Source: Paraburkholderia sp. C35 (lineage in GTDB: Bacteria > Pseudomonadota > Gammaproteobacteria > Burkholderiales > Burkholderiaceae). From it: 64,000 nucleotides of DNA. The notes beneath the pieces were generated by a model that saw nothing but the letters and a program-made list of their open reading frames with translations, did not search any database and had not been told where the DNA came from. The stretch covers positions 1 to 64,000 of the forward strand of contig NZ_QBUY01000018.1 of NCBI RefSeq assembly GCF_003121405.1, in the 5' to 3' direction. Shown here piece after piece: positions 40,437 through 49,458 of the stretch. Made by a program: the position numbers and the translations under genes. Within the stretch, counting starts at the first letter, position 1. Each line of letters starts with the position of its first letter.

Positions 40437-40513
40437 GGAGCGGTAGTTCAGTCGGTTAGAATACCGGCCTGTCACGCCGGGGGTCGCGGGTTCGAGTCCC
40501 GTCCGCTCCGCCA
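40437..40513 (+). tRNA. tRNA-Asp (anticodon GUC), copy 2
   Basis: 77 nt including CCA. Acceptor GGAGCGG/CCGCTCC: the fifth pair is C-G instead of T-A in copy 1, a compensatory double change. Confidence 0.97.
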
Positions 40514-40521
40514 GAAACAAG

Positions 40522-40556
40522 AAGCCCGCTGAATCGTCAGCGGGCTTTTTTGTTTT
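40522..40556 (+). terminator. Terminator of the tRNA cluster
   Basis: AAGCCCGCTGA and TCAGCGGGCTT arms around ATCG, then TTTTGTTTTT. Confidence 0.92.
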
Positions 40557-40657
40557 TGCGCTACCCGTTTCTGTGTTCCGCCAAAGCGCGCCCAACGGCG
40601 CTTGCGCTACTGTGGGGCAAACAGCCATTGCCAGCGCGGGCCGCGTGACTTAACGTT

Positions 40658-41152
40658 GTGCGGACCGACATATTCGTCCCCCGTGCGATGCTCGACCCCA
40701 CCGACGATCCATCTCCCTTCCACTTGCGCAAGGCCAGCATGGACGACTTCCAGTTCGCCGAGGCGCTGACGCGCAACAACATGGGCGGTTATTACCGTCG
40801 GCATCATCTCGTGTGGCGGAGCGATCTGTTCCTCGCCAGTTGGCGCGAGTCGGAGAACTTTATTCTCGAAGCGGATGGTGAGCGGATCGGCGTATTGCGC
40901 ATTACCGAAGAGGGCGACTCGCTGCATATCCGCGATGTGCAGATCGCCGAAGGGCATCGGCGGCGCGGTGCAGGCACCTATCTGCTGAACACCTCGCACC
41001 GTTGGGCGAGGGCGCGGGGATTGTCCGAGCTGCAGTTGCGTGTGTTCGTCGACAATCCGGCCGCGCGCCTCTATCAGCGCATGGGCTACCGTCTGGCGGG
41101 CCCGCGGCTGGCGCAGCTCGGCTCGATCCGGCATATGGCACGGCGCGTCTAG
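40658..41152 (+). CDS. GNAT-family N-acetyltransferase
   Basis: 164 residues from a GTG; ATG at 40688 is an alternative. The acetyl-CoA motif A is IRDVQIAEGHRRRGAGTYLLN, followed by LRVFVDNPAARLYQRMGYRLAG. The substrate cannot be predicted. It follows the tRNA terminator and converges on the AraC gene. Confidence 0.85.
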   Translation: MRTDIFVPRAMLDPTDDPSPFHLRKASMDDFQFAEALTRNNMGGYYRRHHLVWRSDLFLASWRESENFILEADGERIGVLRITEEGDSLHIRDVQIAEGHRRRGAGTYLLNTSHRWARARGLSELQLRVFVDNPAARLYQRMGYRLAGPRLAQLGSIRHMARRV

Positions 41153-41206
41153 AAGCGTTGTGCGCGCATCGATCCAGCGTCCGGCTCGCGGCCGCAACGG
41201 GTCGCA

Positions 41207-42091
41207 TCAATTCGATTCATCTTCCTCTTCATCTTGTTCCCGCTCGTCGTGCCGATGTTCGGCGCCACGTACCATGAACGCTCGCGGACTTTCGCCGAAC
41301 GCGCGCCGGAACATCGCCGAAAACGCGCTCTGACTCTGGTAGCCCAACTCCCGCGCCACGTGCGACAACGGCTTTCCCTGGCTGAGCAACGGAATCGCGC
41401 GAGCCAGCACAGCCTGCTGGCGCCACTGCGAGAAGCTCACGCCCAGTTCCTGCCGGAACAGCCGCGCAATCGTCCGCGTGCTCGCGCCGACGGTCGATGC
41501 CCATCGCTCCAGTGAGTCTGCGTTGGCGGGATCGGCGAGGACGGCTTCACACAACGATCGCAGGCGTTTTTCAGTCGGCATCGGCACGGACAACGGCAAA
41601 GGCTGCGAGCGCGTGATTTCGTCGAGGGCCAGCGAACCCAGCAGACGCTCGCGGTCTGGCGGCAAGCCGGGCATATCCAGCGACGCGATGACTTCACGCA
41701 GCAGCCCCGCCACCTCGACCACGCGACACGCATCCAGCCCAGGCGGCACAACGGTCTCGTTGACGTACAAGGTGCGCAGGAACGCTTCTTCGACGATCGT
41801 CACCTCGTGCAGCACATAAGGCGGCACCCAGATTGCGCGTGACGGCGGCACCATCCACGTCGTGCCAAAAGTACCCACACGCAGCACGCCGCGCGACGCA
41901 TAGGCCACCTGCGCCCACGCGTGAGTATGTCGCGCGATGCGCACGCCGGCCGGCATCGGCCGGGAGCGCACACGGATAGGGTGCGTCGGCGTCGGCGCGA
42001 ACTCGGGTGGAATGTCGGCGAAATCGACGCGCGTCGATAATCCGGCAGACGGCTTCGATGCGGGCGATGTAGTACGGGCGGCGTCGGTCAT
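41207..42091 (-). CDS. AraC-family transcriptional regulator
   Basis: 294 residues from the ATG at 42091; an upstream ATG at 42139 would add 16. An N-terminal cupin-like sensor (MPAGVRIARHTHAWAQVAYASRGVLRV) is followed by two helix-turn-helix motifs (LERWASTVGASTRTIARLFRQELG and LSHVARELGYQSQSAFSAMFRRAFGESP). The C-terminus is a short acidic/His-rich tail. Divergent from the RraA-like gene, which it may control; the effector is unknown. Confidence 0.88.
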   Translation of the reverse strand: MTDAARTTSPASKPSAGLSTRVDFADIPPEFAPTPTHPIRVRSRPMPAGVRIARHTHAWAQVAYASRGVLRVGTFGTTWMVPPSRAIWVPPYVLHEVTIVEEAFLRTLYVNETVVPPGLDACRVVEVAGLLREVIASLDMPGLPPDRERLLGSLALDEITRSQPLPLSVPMPTEKRLRSLCEAVLADPANADSLERWASTVGASTRTIARLFRQELGVSFSQWRQQAVLARAIPLLSQGKPLSHVARELGYQSQSAFSAMFRRAFGESPRAFMVRGAEHRHDEREQDEEEDESN

Positions 42092-42245
42092 GGCATCACA
42101 GGTTGCGCGGCAGATGAAACGCCGCATGACGTCTGTCATTGTAGGGTGGTGCGTGGCCTGCGCACATTAGCCGAACGGACGATGCGACATCCCTCAGGCG
42201 TCGCGGCATAATGCACCGCATCCGTTTCGCTGAGTGAGAGAAGCT

Positions 42246-42740
42246 ATGAACTTTGCCACTGCAGATTTGTGCGACGAGCACGAAGATCAACTGGCGGCCG
42301 GCACGCTGCGGGTGCTCGATCCCGTGTTCAGCCGTTTTGGCCGTGCGACGTGTTTCGGCGGCGAAGCGGTCGCGCTGAAGGTGTTCGAAGACAACACGCT
42401 GGTGCGCGCGGTGCTCGAAGAAAAAGGCGCGGGCCGCGTGCTGGTGGTCGACGGCGGCGGCAGTCTGCGGTGCGCGCTGGTGGGCGGTAACCTGAGCCGG
42501 CTCGCCGAGAAAAATGGCTGGGCGGGCATCGTCGTGTACGGTTGCGTGCGCGATGTATTGGAACTGAACGAATGCAATCTCGGCGTCATCGCGCTCGCCA
42601 CCCATCCGCAACGCTGTCAGCAGGTGGGCGGCGGCGAGCGTGATATTCCCGTGCTGCTGCCCGGTACGATCGTCAGGCCGGGCGAATGGATTTATGCCGA
42701 CAGCGATGGCGTGCTGGTAGCGAGCGCGCCATTGATCTGA
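42246..42740 (+). CDS. rraA: RraA-like protein (regulator of RNase E activity / HMG aldolase superfamily)
   Basis: 164 residues from the ATG at 42246. It has [24 protein letters not shown] and THPQR..GGGERD, matching the RraA fold. Members either inhibit RNase E or act as 4-hydroxy-4-methyl-2-oxoglutarate aldolases; the Gly-x20-Arg-Asp aldolase signature is present, so enzymatic activity is possible. The gene is followed 49 bp later by the GGCT-like gene. Confidence 0.85.
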   Translation: MNFATADLCDEHEDQLAAGTLRVLDPVFSRFGRATCFGGEAVALKVFEDNTLVRAVLEEKGAGRVLVVDGGGSLRCALVGGNLSRLAEKNGWAGIVVYGCVRDVLELNECNLGVIALATHPQRCQQVGGGERDIPVLLPGTIVRPGEWIYADSDGVLVASAPLI

Positions 42741-42789
42741 CGGCGAGGTGTAGTCGGAAAACCGGTTGTAGATAGAGGATTGTGGACTG

Positions 42790-43197
42790 ATGCAAAACGT
42801 CTTTGTGTATGGCACCTTGCGTGCCGGTGAAATCAACGATATTGGCGCTGCCGCGGCGCGCAACGACATTGCCGCGCCGACGCTGCTGGGCTCGGCCACC
42901 TTGCGTGGCCGGCTGTTCGACTTCGGCGCGTATCCGGGCCTCGTGCCTGACGATGCCGGCGTGCATGTGCGCGGCGACGTCTACGCGATCGACGACGACC
43001 TGGTTGCCGTGCTCGACGAGATCGAGCAGGTGTATCCCGGCGTCGAGGGTCTGTTCATGCCGCGCGAGGTGACGGTCAATGTCGAAGGCGCGCCTGTCAC
43101 CTGCCGCTATTACCCGGTTCAGCGCGATGCCGTCAAAGGGCTGCAGGAAATTCACAGCGGAGATTGGGTCGCGCACCGCCGTTCAAACGGGCGCTGA
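42790..43197 (+). CDS. Gamma-glutamylcyclotransferase-like protein (AIG2/YtfP family)
   Basis: 135 residues. VFVYGTLRAGE at the N-terminus is the family signature that binds the substrate, and the Glu of the DEIEQVYPGVEGLF region fits the catalytic acid position. It may act on gamma-glutamyl compounds; YtfP-type homologues are uncharacterised. Probably co-transcribed with the RraA-like gene. Confidence 0.85.
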   Translation: MQNVFVYGTLRAGEINDIGAAAARNDIAAPTLLGSATLRGRLFDFGAYPGLVPDDAGVHVRGDVYAIDDDLVAVLDEIEQVYPGVEGLFMPREVTVNVEGAPVTCRYYPVQRDAVKGLQEIHSGDWVAHRRSNGR

Positions 43198-43206
43198 TGC
43201 AGCAGA

Positions 43207-43246
43207 TAAAAAAATGGCCCAGCAGGCATGACGCCCGCCAGGCCAT
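43207..43246 (-). terminator. Terminator of aceB (possibly bidirectional)
   Basis: Minus-strand reading gives GATGGCC...GGCCAT with inner GGCGGGC/GCCTGC pairing, then a run of seven T. It lies 33 bp after the aceB stop. Confidence 0.7.
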
Positions 43247-43279
43247 CCCGGTCGGTCAACCGTCGAGCAAGCGTGTTGC

Positions 43280-44872
43280 TCAGAGTTCTTCGTAAAGCGG
43301 CAGCGTCAGAAACTCGGTGAAGTTTTCCGAAGTCGACATGTCGATGAAGATGTGAGCGGCGCGATCATACGGTTGCGTATCGCCCGTGATCGAAGTCTTC
43401 ACGTTGTCGAGTTCCTGGGCGCTCAGATCACGCACGAGTTCGGCCGTCCCCTTGCGGCCGTCGTCGAGCTTGCCCTTCGGCGAGCGGAGCCACTGCCACA
43501 CTTGCGAGCGCGAGATTTCAGCCGTCGCGGCATCTTCCATCAGGTTGTGAATCGGCACGCATCCATTGCCCGCGAGCCACGAGCCGAGATAGTGGATGCC
43601 GACGTTGATGTTGTTGCGCAAGCCGGCTTCCGTGATGGGCGCTTCCGGGCGGAAGTCGAGCAGATCCTTGCCCGTCACCTGCACGTCGTCGCGCTGCTTG
43701 CCGATCTGGTTCGGCTTGTCGCCGAGCACCTTCACGAACTCTTCCATCGCGATGGGCACGAGTCCGGGGTGCGCGACCCAGCCGCCGTCGTAGCCGTCGG
43801 TGGCATCGCGCGCCTTGTCCGAGCGCACACCGGCCATCGCCTTGTCGTTCGCGGCGGCGTCGCTCTTGATCGGAATCAGCGCGGCCATGCCGCCGATAGC
43901 AGGCGCATTGCGTCGATGGCAGGTCTTCAGCAATTGCAGCGCGTAGGCGCGCATGAACGGCACCGTCATCGTGATCTGCGAACGGTCGGCGAGGCAGAAG
44001 TCCTTGTCGTTCTTGAACTTCTTGATCGCTGAGAAGATGTAGTCCCAACGACCCGCGTTCAGGCCCGAGCTATGTTCGCGCAGTTCGTACAGGATCTCAT
44101 CCATTTCGAACGCGGCCAGGATCGTTTCGATCAAGACCGTTGCGCGAATCGTGCCGCGCGGCACGCCGACGGCTTCCTGCGCGGCGACGAAGATGTCGTT
44201 CCACAGACGCGCTTCGAGATGGCTTTCCATCTTCGGCAGATAGAAGTAGGGCGCCGTGCCGCGCGCCAGTTGCTCTTTTGCGTTGTGATGCAGGAAGAGC
44301 GCGAAATCGAAGATGCCGCCGGACACGCGCTGGCCATCCACCGTCACGTGCTTCTCATCGAGATGCCAGCCACGCGGACGCACGATCAGCGTCGCGATCT
44401 TGTCGTTCAGCTTGTATGACTTGCCGTTCTGCTCGAGCGAAATCGTGCGCCGCACGGCTTCCTTCAGATTGATATGGCCGGTGATCTGGTTAGCCCAGCT
44501 CGGCGCATTCGAATCCTCGAAGTCGGTCATGTACGAATCCGCGCCGGAATTCAGCGCGTTGATGATCATCTTGCGATCGACGGGGCCTGTGATTTCGACA
44601 CGGCGGCGCTGCAGATCCTGCGGCAGCGGCGCAATCGTCCAGTCGCCGTCACGGATGCTTTTCGTTTCGGCGAGGAAGTCAGGCCGTTCGCCCGCGTCCA
44701 GACGCTTCACGCGTTCGACGCGTGCCTTCAGCAGTTGCTGGCGGCGCGGCTCGAAGGTCCGGTGCAGGGCCGCGACGAGTTCGAGGGCTTGCGGCGTCAG
44801 GATCGCTTCGAAGCCGGGCTGGATCTCGCCCGTGATTGCCATGCCCTGCGGGAGCGATAACGTGTTCGCCAT
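43280..44872 (-). CDS. aceB: Malate synthase A
   Basis: 530 residues from the ATG at 44872, with AAGGAG upstream. Family motifs include TDFEDSNAPSWAN, RPRGWHLDEKH, GTIRATVLIETI and TCHRRNAPAIGGM. It condenses glyoxylate with acetyl-CoA to malate, the second step of the glyoxylate shunt. The dehalogenase gene ends 77 bp upstream on the same strand, and aceA lies about 3 kb away, same strand. Confidence 0.97.
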   Translation of the reverse strand: MANTLSLPQGMAITGEIQPGFEAILTPQALELVAALHRTFEPRRQQLLKARVERVKRLDAGERPDFLAETKSIRDGDWTIAPLPQDLQRRRVEITGPVDRKMIINALNSGADSYMTDFEDSNAPSWANQITGHINLKEAVRRTISLEQNGKSYKLNDKIATLIVRPRGWHLDEKHVTVDGQRVSGGIFDFALFLHHNAKEQLARGTAPYFYLPKMESHLEARLWNDIFVAAQEAVGVPRGTIRATVLIETILAAFEMDEILYELREHSSGLNAGRWDYIFSAIKKFKNDKDFCLADRSQITMTVPFMRAYALQLLKTCHRRNAPAIGGMAALIPIKSDAAANDKAMAGVRSDKARDATDGYDGGWVAHPGLVPIAMEEFVKVLGDKPNQIGKQRDDVQVTGKDLLDFRPEAPITEAGLRNNINVGIHYLGSWLAGNGCVPIHNLMEDAATAEISRSQVWQWLRSPKGKLDDGRKGTAELVRDLSAQELDNVKTSITGDTQPYDRAAHIFIDMSTSENFTEFLTLPLYEEL

Positions 44873-44949
44873 GATTTCTCCTTGGTCGGTCAGTTTCAAA
44901 AATGCGTGTGATGCAGTTGCTATGCGTCGTGTGCCTGGATTGCGTGCCG

Positions 44950-45759
44950 TCATGCGCCAGGGCTGTGGCGCGGGCGGCGGTTTTTCTCACGGGATTTGTC
45001 CCGTTTGCCTGCTTTCGAGAACGACGACGGGTCTTCGATAAACGACAACAAATCACTCATGCTCGTGCCGGTGCCATGCGGCGTGACACCCAGTTCCTCG
45101 GCGGGCGCGTTCTGGCGGTTCAGCCAGAACACGGTGTAGCCGAACCAGTTCGCGCCGCTCGCGTCCCAGCCGTTCGACGACACGAACACGATCTCGCGTG
45201 CCGCCGCGCCGAATGCCGCCGTGCCGAGCGCGTAGGTCGCGGGCGCCGGTTTGAAGGCGCGCACGGCATCCACCGACAGCACGTGGTCGAACAGTCCCGA
45301 CATGCCCGCGCTTTTCACGGCGATATCGAGCATCTGCGGATTGCCGTTCGACAGGATCGCAAGGCCAGTGGATTCGACGGCTTCGCCGCCCGTTGCCGCG
45401 CGCATGGCGCGAATCTGCCGCAACGCGGGCAGCACCTCGGGGAATGCCGACAGGCACGCGTATTCGTCCATCAGGCGTTTTTCGCCGGCCGCGTTCAATG
45501 TGAGGCCGAGCTTGCGCGCGGAGAACCGCAGCGCGTCGAGCGTGATGTTCCAGAACGGCTGATAGCGCGCGCCGCCAGGATCCGAGGCCGTGCGCAGCTG
45601 CGTGTATTCGATCTGTTTTTGCCGCCACAACTGCGAAAGCGCATCGCCGTGGCCCGGAAACATCTGCTCCGCGGCAGCGACGACGGAATGCACGTCGAAC
45701 AGCGTGCCGTATGCATCGAAAATCACTGCTTTAGGGAAGAGTGTCGTTGTGGCCGACAT
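44950..45759 (-). CDS. Haloacid dehalogenase, type II (HAD superfamily)
   Basis: 269 residues. The nucleophile is in FDAYGTLFDVHSV, Ser/Asn of motif II in LSNGNP, Lys in FKPAPATYAL and SSNGWDASGANWFGYTVFWLNR, the signature of L-2-haloacid dehalogenases. A basic tail of about 25 residues (KRDKSREKNRR) is extra. The substrate could be 2-haloacids or a natural phosphate. It precedes aceB and may be co-transcribed; a palindrome sits just upstream. Confidence 0.88.
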   Translation of the reverse strand: MSATTTLFPKAVIFDAYGTLFDVHSVVAAAEQMFPGHGDALSQLWRQKQIEYTQLRTASDPGGARYQPFWNITLDALRFSARKLGLTLNAAGEKRLMDEYACLSAFPEVLPALRQIRAMRAATGGEAVESTGLAILSNGNPQMLDIAVKSAGMSGLFDHVLSVDAVRAFKPAPATYALGTAAFGAAAREIVFVSSNGWDASGANWFGYTVFWLNRQNAPAEELGVTPHGTGTSMSDLLSFIEDPSSFSKAGKRDKSREKNRRPRHSPGA

Positions 45760-45825
45760 TGCCTTGCGCTCCTTCAGAGGTCGGAATCGATTTTATTCGT
45801 GACGCCTTGTGCTAAAAAAGAGTCT

Positions 45826-45843
45826 AAAGATCACTTGATCTTT
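45826..45843. promoter_or_regulatory. Operator candidate between the dehalogenase and LysR genes
   Basis: AAAGATCA-CT-TGATCTTT is a perfect 8-bp inverted repeat with two central bases, 67-84 bp from either start codon. The location between a LysR gene and its divergent neighbour is typical for autoregulation and target control. Confidence 0.6.
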
Positions 45844-45910
45844 TACTTTCATCACCCTAATCTGACGCGACTGACTATTCGTGCGCGATCACAGCGCGCA
45901 ACATCCGCAG

Positions 45911-46813
45911 ATGGATCGCTTCAAGCAGATCGAGACTTTCGTCACTGTCGCGGCACGCGGCAGCCTGTCGGCGGCGGCGCAGGCCGAGGGCGTCGCGCCG
46001 GCGATCATCGGCCGTCGCATCGACGCGCTCGAAGAACGGCTGGGCGTCAAGCTGCTGGTGCGCACCACGCGCCGCATCACGCTGACGTACGAAGGCTCGG
46101 CGTTTCTCGAAGACTGTCAGCGCGTCATTCACGACATGCAGAACGCCGAGGCGAGCGTGTCGGCGGGTGGCGTGAAGGCGAGCGGCCATTTGCGTCTGTC
46201 CGCGCCCGCCGGTTTCGGGCGCAGGCATGTCGCGCCATTGGTGCCCGCGTTCACCGTCGCCCATCCGGACGTATCGATTTCTCTCGATCTTTCCGATCGC
46301 ATGGTCGATCTCGTCAACGAAGGATTCGATTGCGCGATACGACTCGGCGAATTACCTGATTCGTCGCTGGTTTCGTTGAGATTAGGTGAGAACAAACGCG
46401 TGTGCGTCGCTTCGCCCAAGTACCTCGCGCACCGCGCCGCGCCGCAGACGCTTGCCGATCTCGCGCATCACAACTGCCTTGCGCTCGGCGCGAGTGCGAA
46501 CCAGCAGCGCGGCTGGGTGTTCCAGCAAGGCGACAAGGTCGTCACCATCAAGGTCTCGGGCACGATGGAGTGTTCAGATGGCGCAGTGCTCCACGAGTGG
46601 TGCATGGAAGGCTATGGACTCGCGTGGCGCTCCTGGTGGGAAGTCGGCACGGACATCGCGGCAGGACGGCTGGTGAGCGTACTCGACGACTTCGCCGCGC
46701 CGCCCATCGGCATTCACGCGGTGTTTCCGCAGCGTCGGCATTTGCCGTTGCGTGTGAGACTGTTTCTGGATTTTCTCAAGCATACCTACGGCAGCCCCGG
46801 CTATTGGGGATAA
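45911..46813 (+). CDS. LysR-family transcriptional regulator
   Basis: 300 residues from the ATG at 45911 (MDRFKQIETFVTVAARGSLSAAAQAEG). The N-terminal winged helix-turn-helix (GVAPAIIGRRIDALEERLGVKLL) and a LysR effector-binding domain are complete. Effector unknown. Divergent from the dehalogenase gene across the palindrome, so it likely controls that gene and perhaps aceB. Confidence 0.93.
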   Translation: MDRFKQIETFVTVAARGSLSAAAQAEGVAPAIIGRRIDALEERLGVKLLVRTTRRITLTYEGSAFLEDCQRVIHDMQNAEASVSAGGVKASGHLRLSAPAGFGRRHVAPLVPAFTVAHPDVSISLDLSDRMVDLVNEGFDCAIRLGELPDSSLVSLRLGENKRVCVASPKYLAHRAAPQTLADLAHHNCLALGASANQQRGWVFQQGDKVVTIKVSGTMECSDGAVLHEWCMEGYGLAWRSWWEVGTDIAAGRLVSVLDDFAAPPIGIHAVFPQRRHLPLRVRLFLDFLKHTYGSPGYWG

Positions 46814-46872
46814 GCGAGCCGAACGTGCCGTGCGCACGGGTTTCCGATATGCGGACATGCCCGCACGCGCTG

Positions 46873-46900
46873 CTTGCGCGACTTTTCGACGCACTACAAT
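46873..46900 (+). promoter_or_regulatory. Promoter candidate for the universal stress protein gene
   Basis: CTTGCG (46873-46878), 16-bp spacer, TACAAT (46895-46900). About 140 nt of leader follows before the ATG. Confidence 0.4.
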
Positions 46901-47043
46901 CGTTTTGACAGCCCGCCGCGCGGTCCATCTCCCCGCTGACCGCTGCGGCGCAGGCGGTTGTCCGCCTCCCTGCTCCCCAAGGCACGAAGCGGCGAGCGGC
47001 AGGCGCGAGCATTCCACACCTGCAGTCGACGACGGAGGGCACC

Positions 47044-47478
47044 ATGTTCAAGCACATCCTCGTTCCGACGGATGGTTCGGACCTGTCGAAGAAAGCGATC
47101 GACGGCGCAATCGATCTTGCCCAGGCCGTCGGCGCGCGCGTGACGGCGTATGCCTGTCTGCCTCAGTATCCGTACTCGCCATTTTCCGAAGTCGTGATCG
47201 AGCCGCCCGTGGATTTCCAGGACCGCAGCGAGCGCGAAGCGCGTCAGCATCTGCAGGAAGTGGAAGAGGCCGCGCGCGGTGCGGGTGTCGAATGCACGAG
47301 TCAGACGAGCGTGCACCCGTCGCCATATCTGGGCATCATCGAAGCGGCCGAGCAGGGCGGCTGCGACGTCATCTTCATGGCCTCGCATGGGCGACGCGGA
47401 CTGGGCAGTCTGCTGATCGGCAGCGAGACGCAGCGCGTGCTCACGCATACGAAAATTCCGGTGATCGTGTATCGATGA
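47044..47478 (+). CDS. Universal stress protein (UspA family)
   Basis: 144 residues. N-terminal FKHILVPTDGSDLSKKAID and the C-terminal nucleotide-binding pattern SHGRRGLGSLLIGSETQRVL match ATP-binding Usp proteins. Expected to be cytoplasmic and induced by stress. GGAGG lies upstream of the ATG. Confidence 0.93.
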   Translation: MFKHILVPTDGSDLSKKAIDGAIDLAQAVGARVTAYACLPQYPYSPFSEVVIEPPVDFQDRSEREARQHLQEVEEAARGAGVECTSQTSVHPSPYLGIIEAAEQGGCDVIFMASHGRRGLGSLLIGSETQRVLTHTKIPVIVYR

Positions 47479-47516
47479 GGTACCCCGAATCCGGGCCGGA
47501 GTACTGCAGAAAGCCG

Positions 47517-47541
47517 CGCGCCAGCGGCGAGCGCTGGCGCG
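47517..47541 (+). terminator. Strong hairpin after the universal stress protein gene
   Basis: A perfect 10-bp stem (CGCGCCAGCG / CGCTGGCGCG, loop GCGAG) starts 38 bp after the stop. The trailing T-run is poor, so it may be a stabilising rather than a classical terminator hairpin. Confidence 0.5.
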
Positions 47542-47755
47542 TGGGTTCTCGCGGATAGCAGCCCGTCAGGGCTGTCCTGATCGTGTCACTCTCAGGTTCG
47601 TCTCACCGGAAGCGGGCGTGCGAGAAACGCCCGATCCTCCTCTCCGACATGATTTGAAACCGGCCCTCTGCGGGGCCGTTCTTCACGTTGCTGCGAGAAA
47701 AAGGCGCATATCGTCTGATCGCTGAATCCGTCGACGTCGGATGACGTCAGACGCT

Positions 47756-49063
<1,308 letters not shown>

Positions 49064-49152
49064 GGTGTGCTCCTTTTTTGCCTTGAAGTCAGGTTCGTCG
49101 GACTCGTGACTGCGTCGAAGCGAGGTGCCGGGAGGCGCTCTGTTTCGCGAAG

Positions 49153-49164
49153 TCTTATATAAGA
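49153..49164. promoter_or_regulatory. TCTTATATAAGA palindrome upstream of aceA
   Basis: A perfect 12-bp palindrome about 90 bp before the aceA start. TATATA inside it could also serve as a minus-strand -10. Suits a GntR-like dimer. Confidence 0.5.
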
Positions 49165-49230
49165 GTCTAGGCAAAAGGCTTTGGCCGGGCCAGACGCGAC
49201 AAAGGCATTTTCGTTGATTTTTATTGTTTT

Positions 49231-49257
49231 AAATTCAATCAGTTACTGATTGAATTT
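49231..49257. promoter_or_regulatory. 12-bp inverted repeat in the aceA upstream region
   Basis: AAATTCAATCAG and CTGATTGAATTT flank TTA, 168-194 bp before aceA. It is in the most AT-rich part of the window and has no terminator-like T-run. Candidate binding site for a regulator of the shunt. Confidence 0.5.
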
Positions 49258-49371
49258 CGCAATAAGAAATGAAATTTTCCATGTTGCAATAGCGTATCTT
49301 GTGCCACGCAACACGACTTTTTACGACGCAAAAAATTTTTTCGTATCGTGAAATTTGGCTTGGAGCGAAAA

Positions 49372-49396
49372 AAAACCGGCATCGAGTGCCGGTTTT
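49372..49396 (-). terminator. Rho-independent terminator of rhlE
   Basis: Minus strand AAAACCGGCA / TGCCGGTTTT arms followed by eight T in total. It lies 63 bp after the helicase stop. Confidence 0.85.
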
Positions 49397-49458
49397 CAGG
49401 ATTCGCCGCAGGTCAGGACCTGGGCGAGGCGGGTGCCGAAGCACCCTTCATAGTCAGC

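Larger units (their letters stand above)
39986..40515 (+). repeat. Tandem duplication of a tRNA-Glu/tRNA-Asp unit
   Basis: A unit of about 233 bp (39986-40218) recurs at 40283-40515, offset 297 bp. The tRNA-Glu copies match, the spacers differ at a few bases, and the tRNA-Asp copies differ only by a paired acceptor-stem change. The spacer hairpin with arms at 40095-40102 and 40117-40124 is kept in both copies (one G-U in copy 2). Confidence 0.9.
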
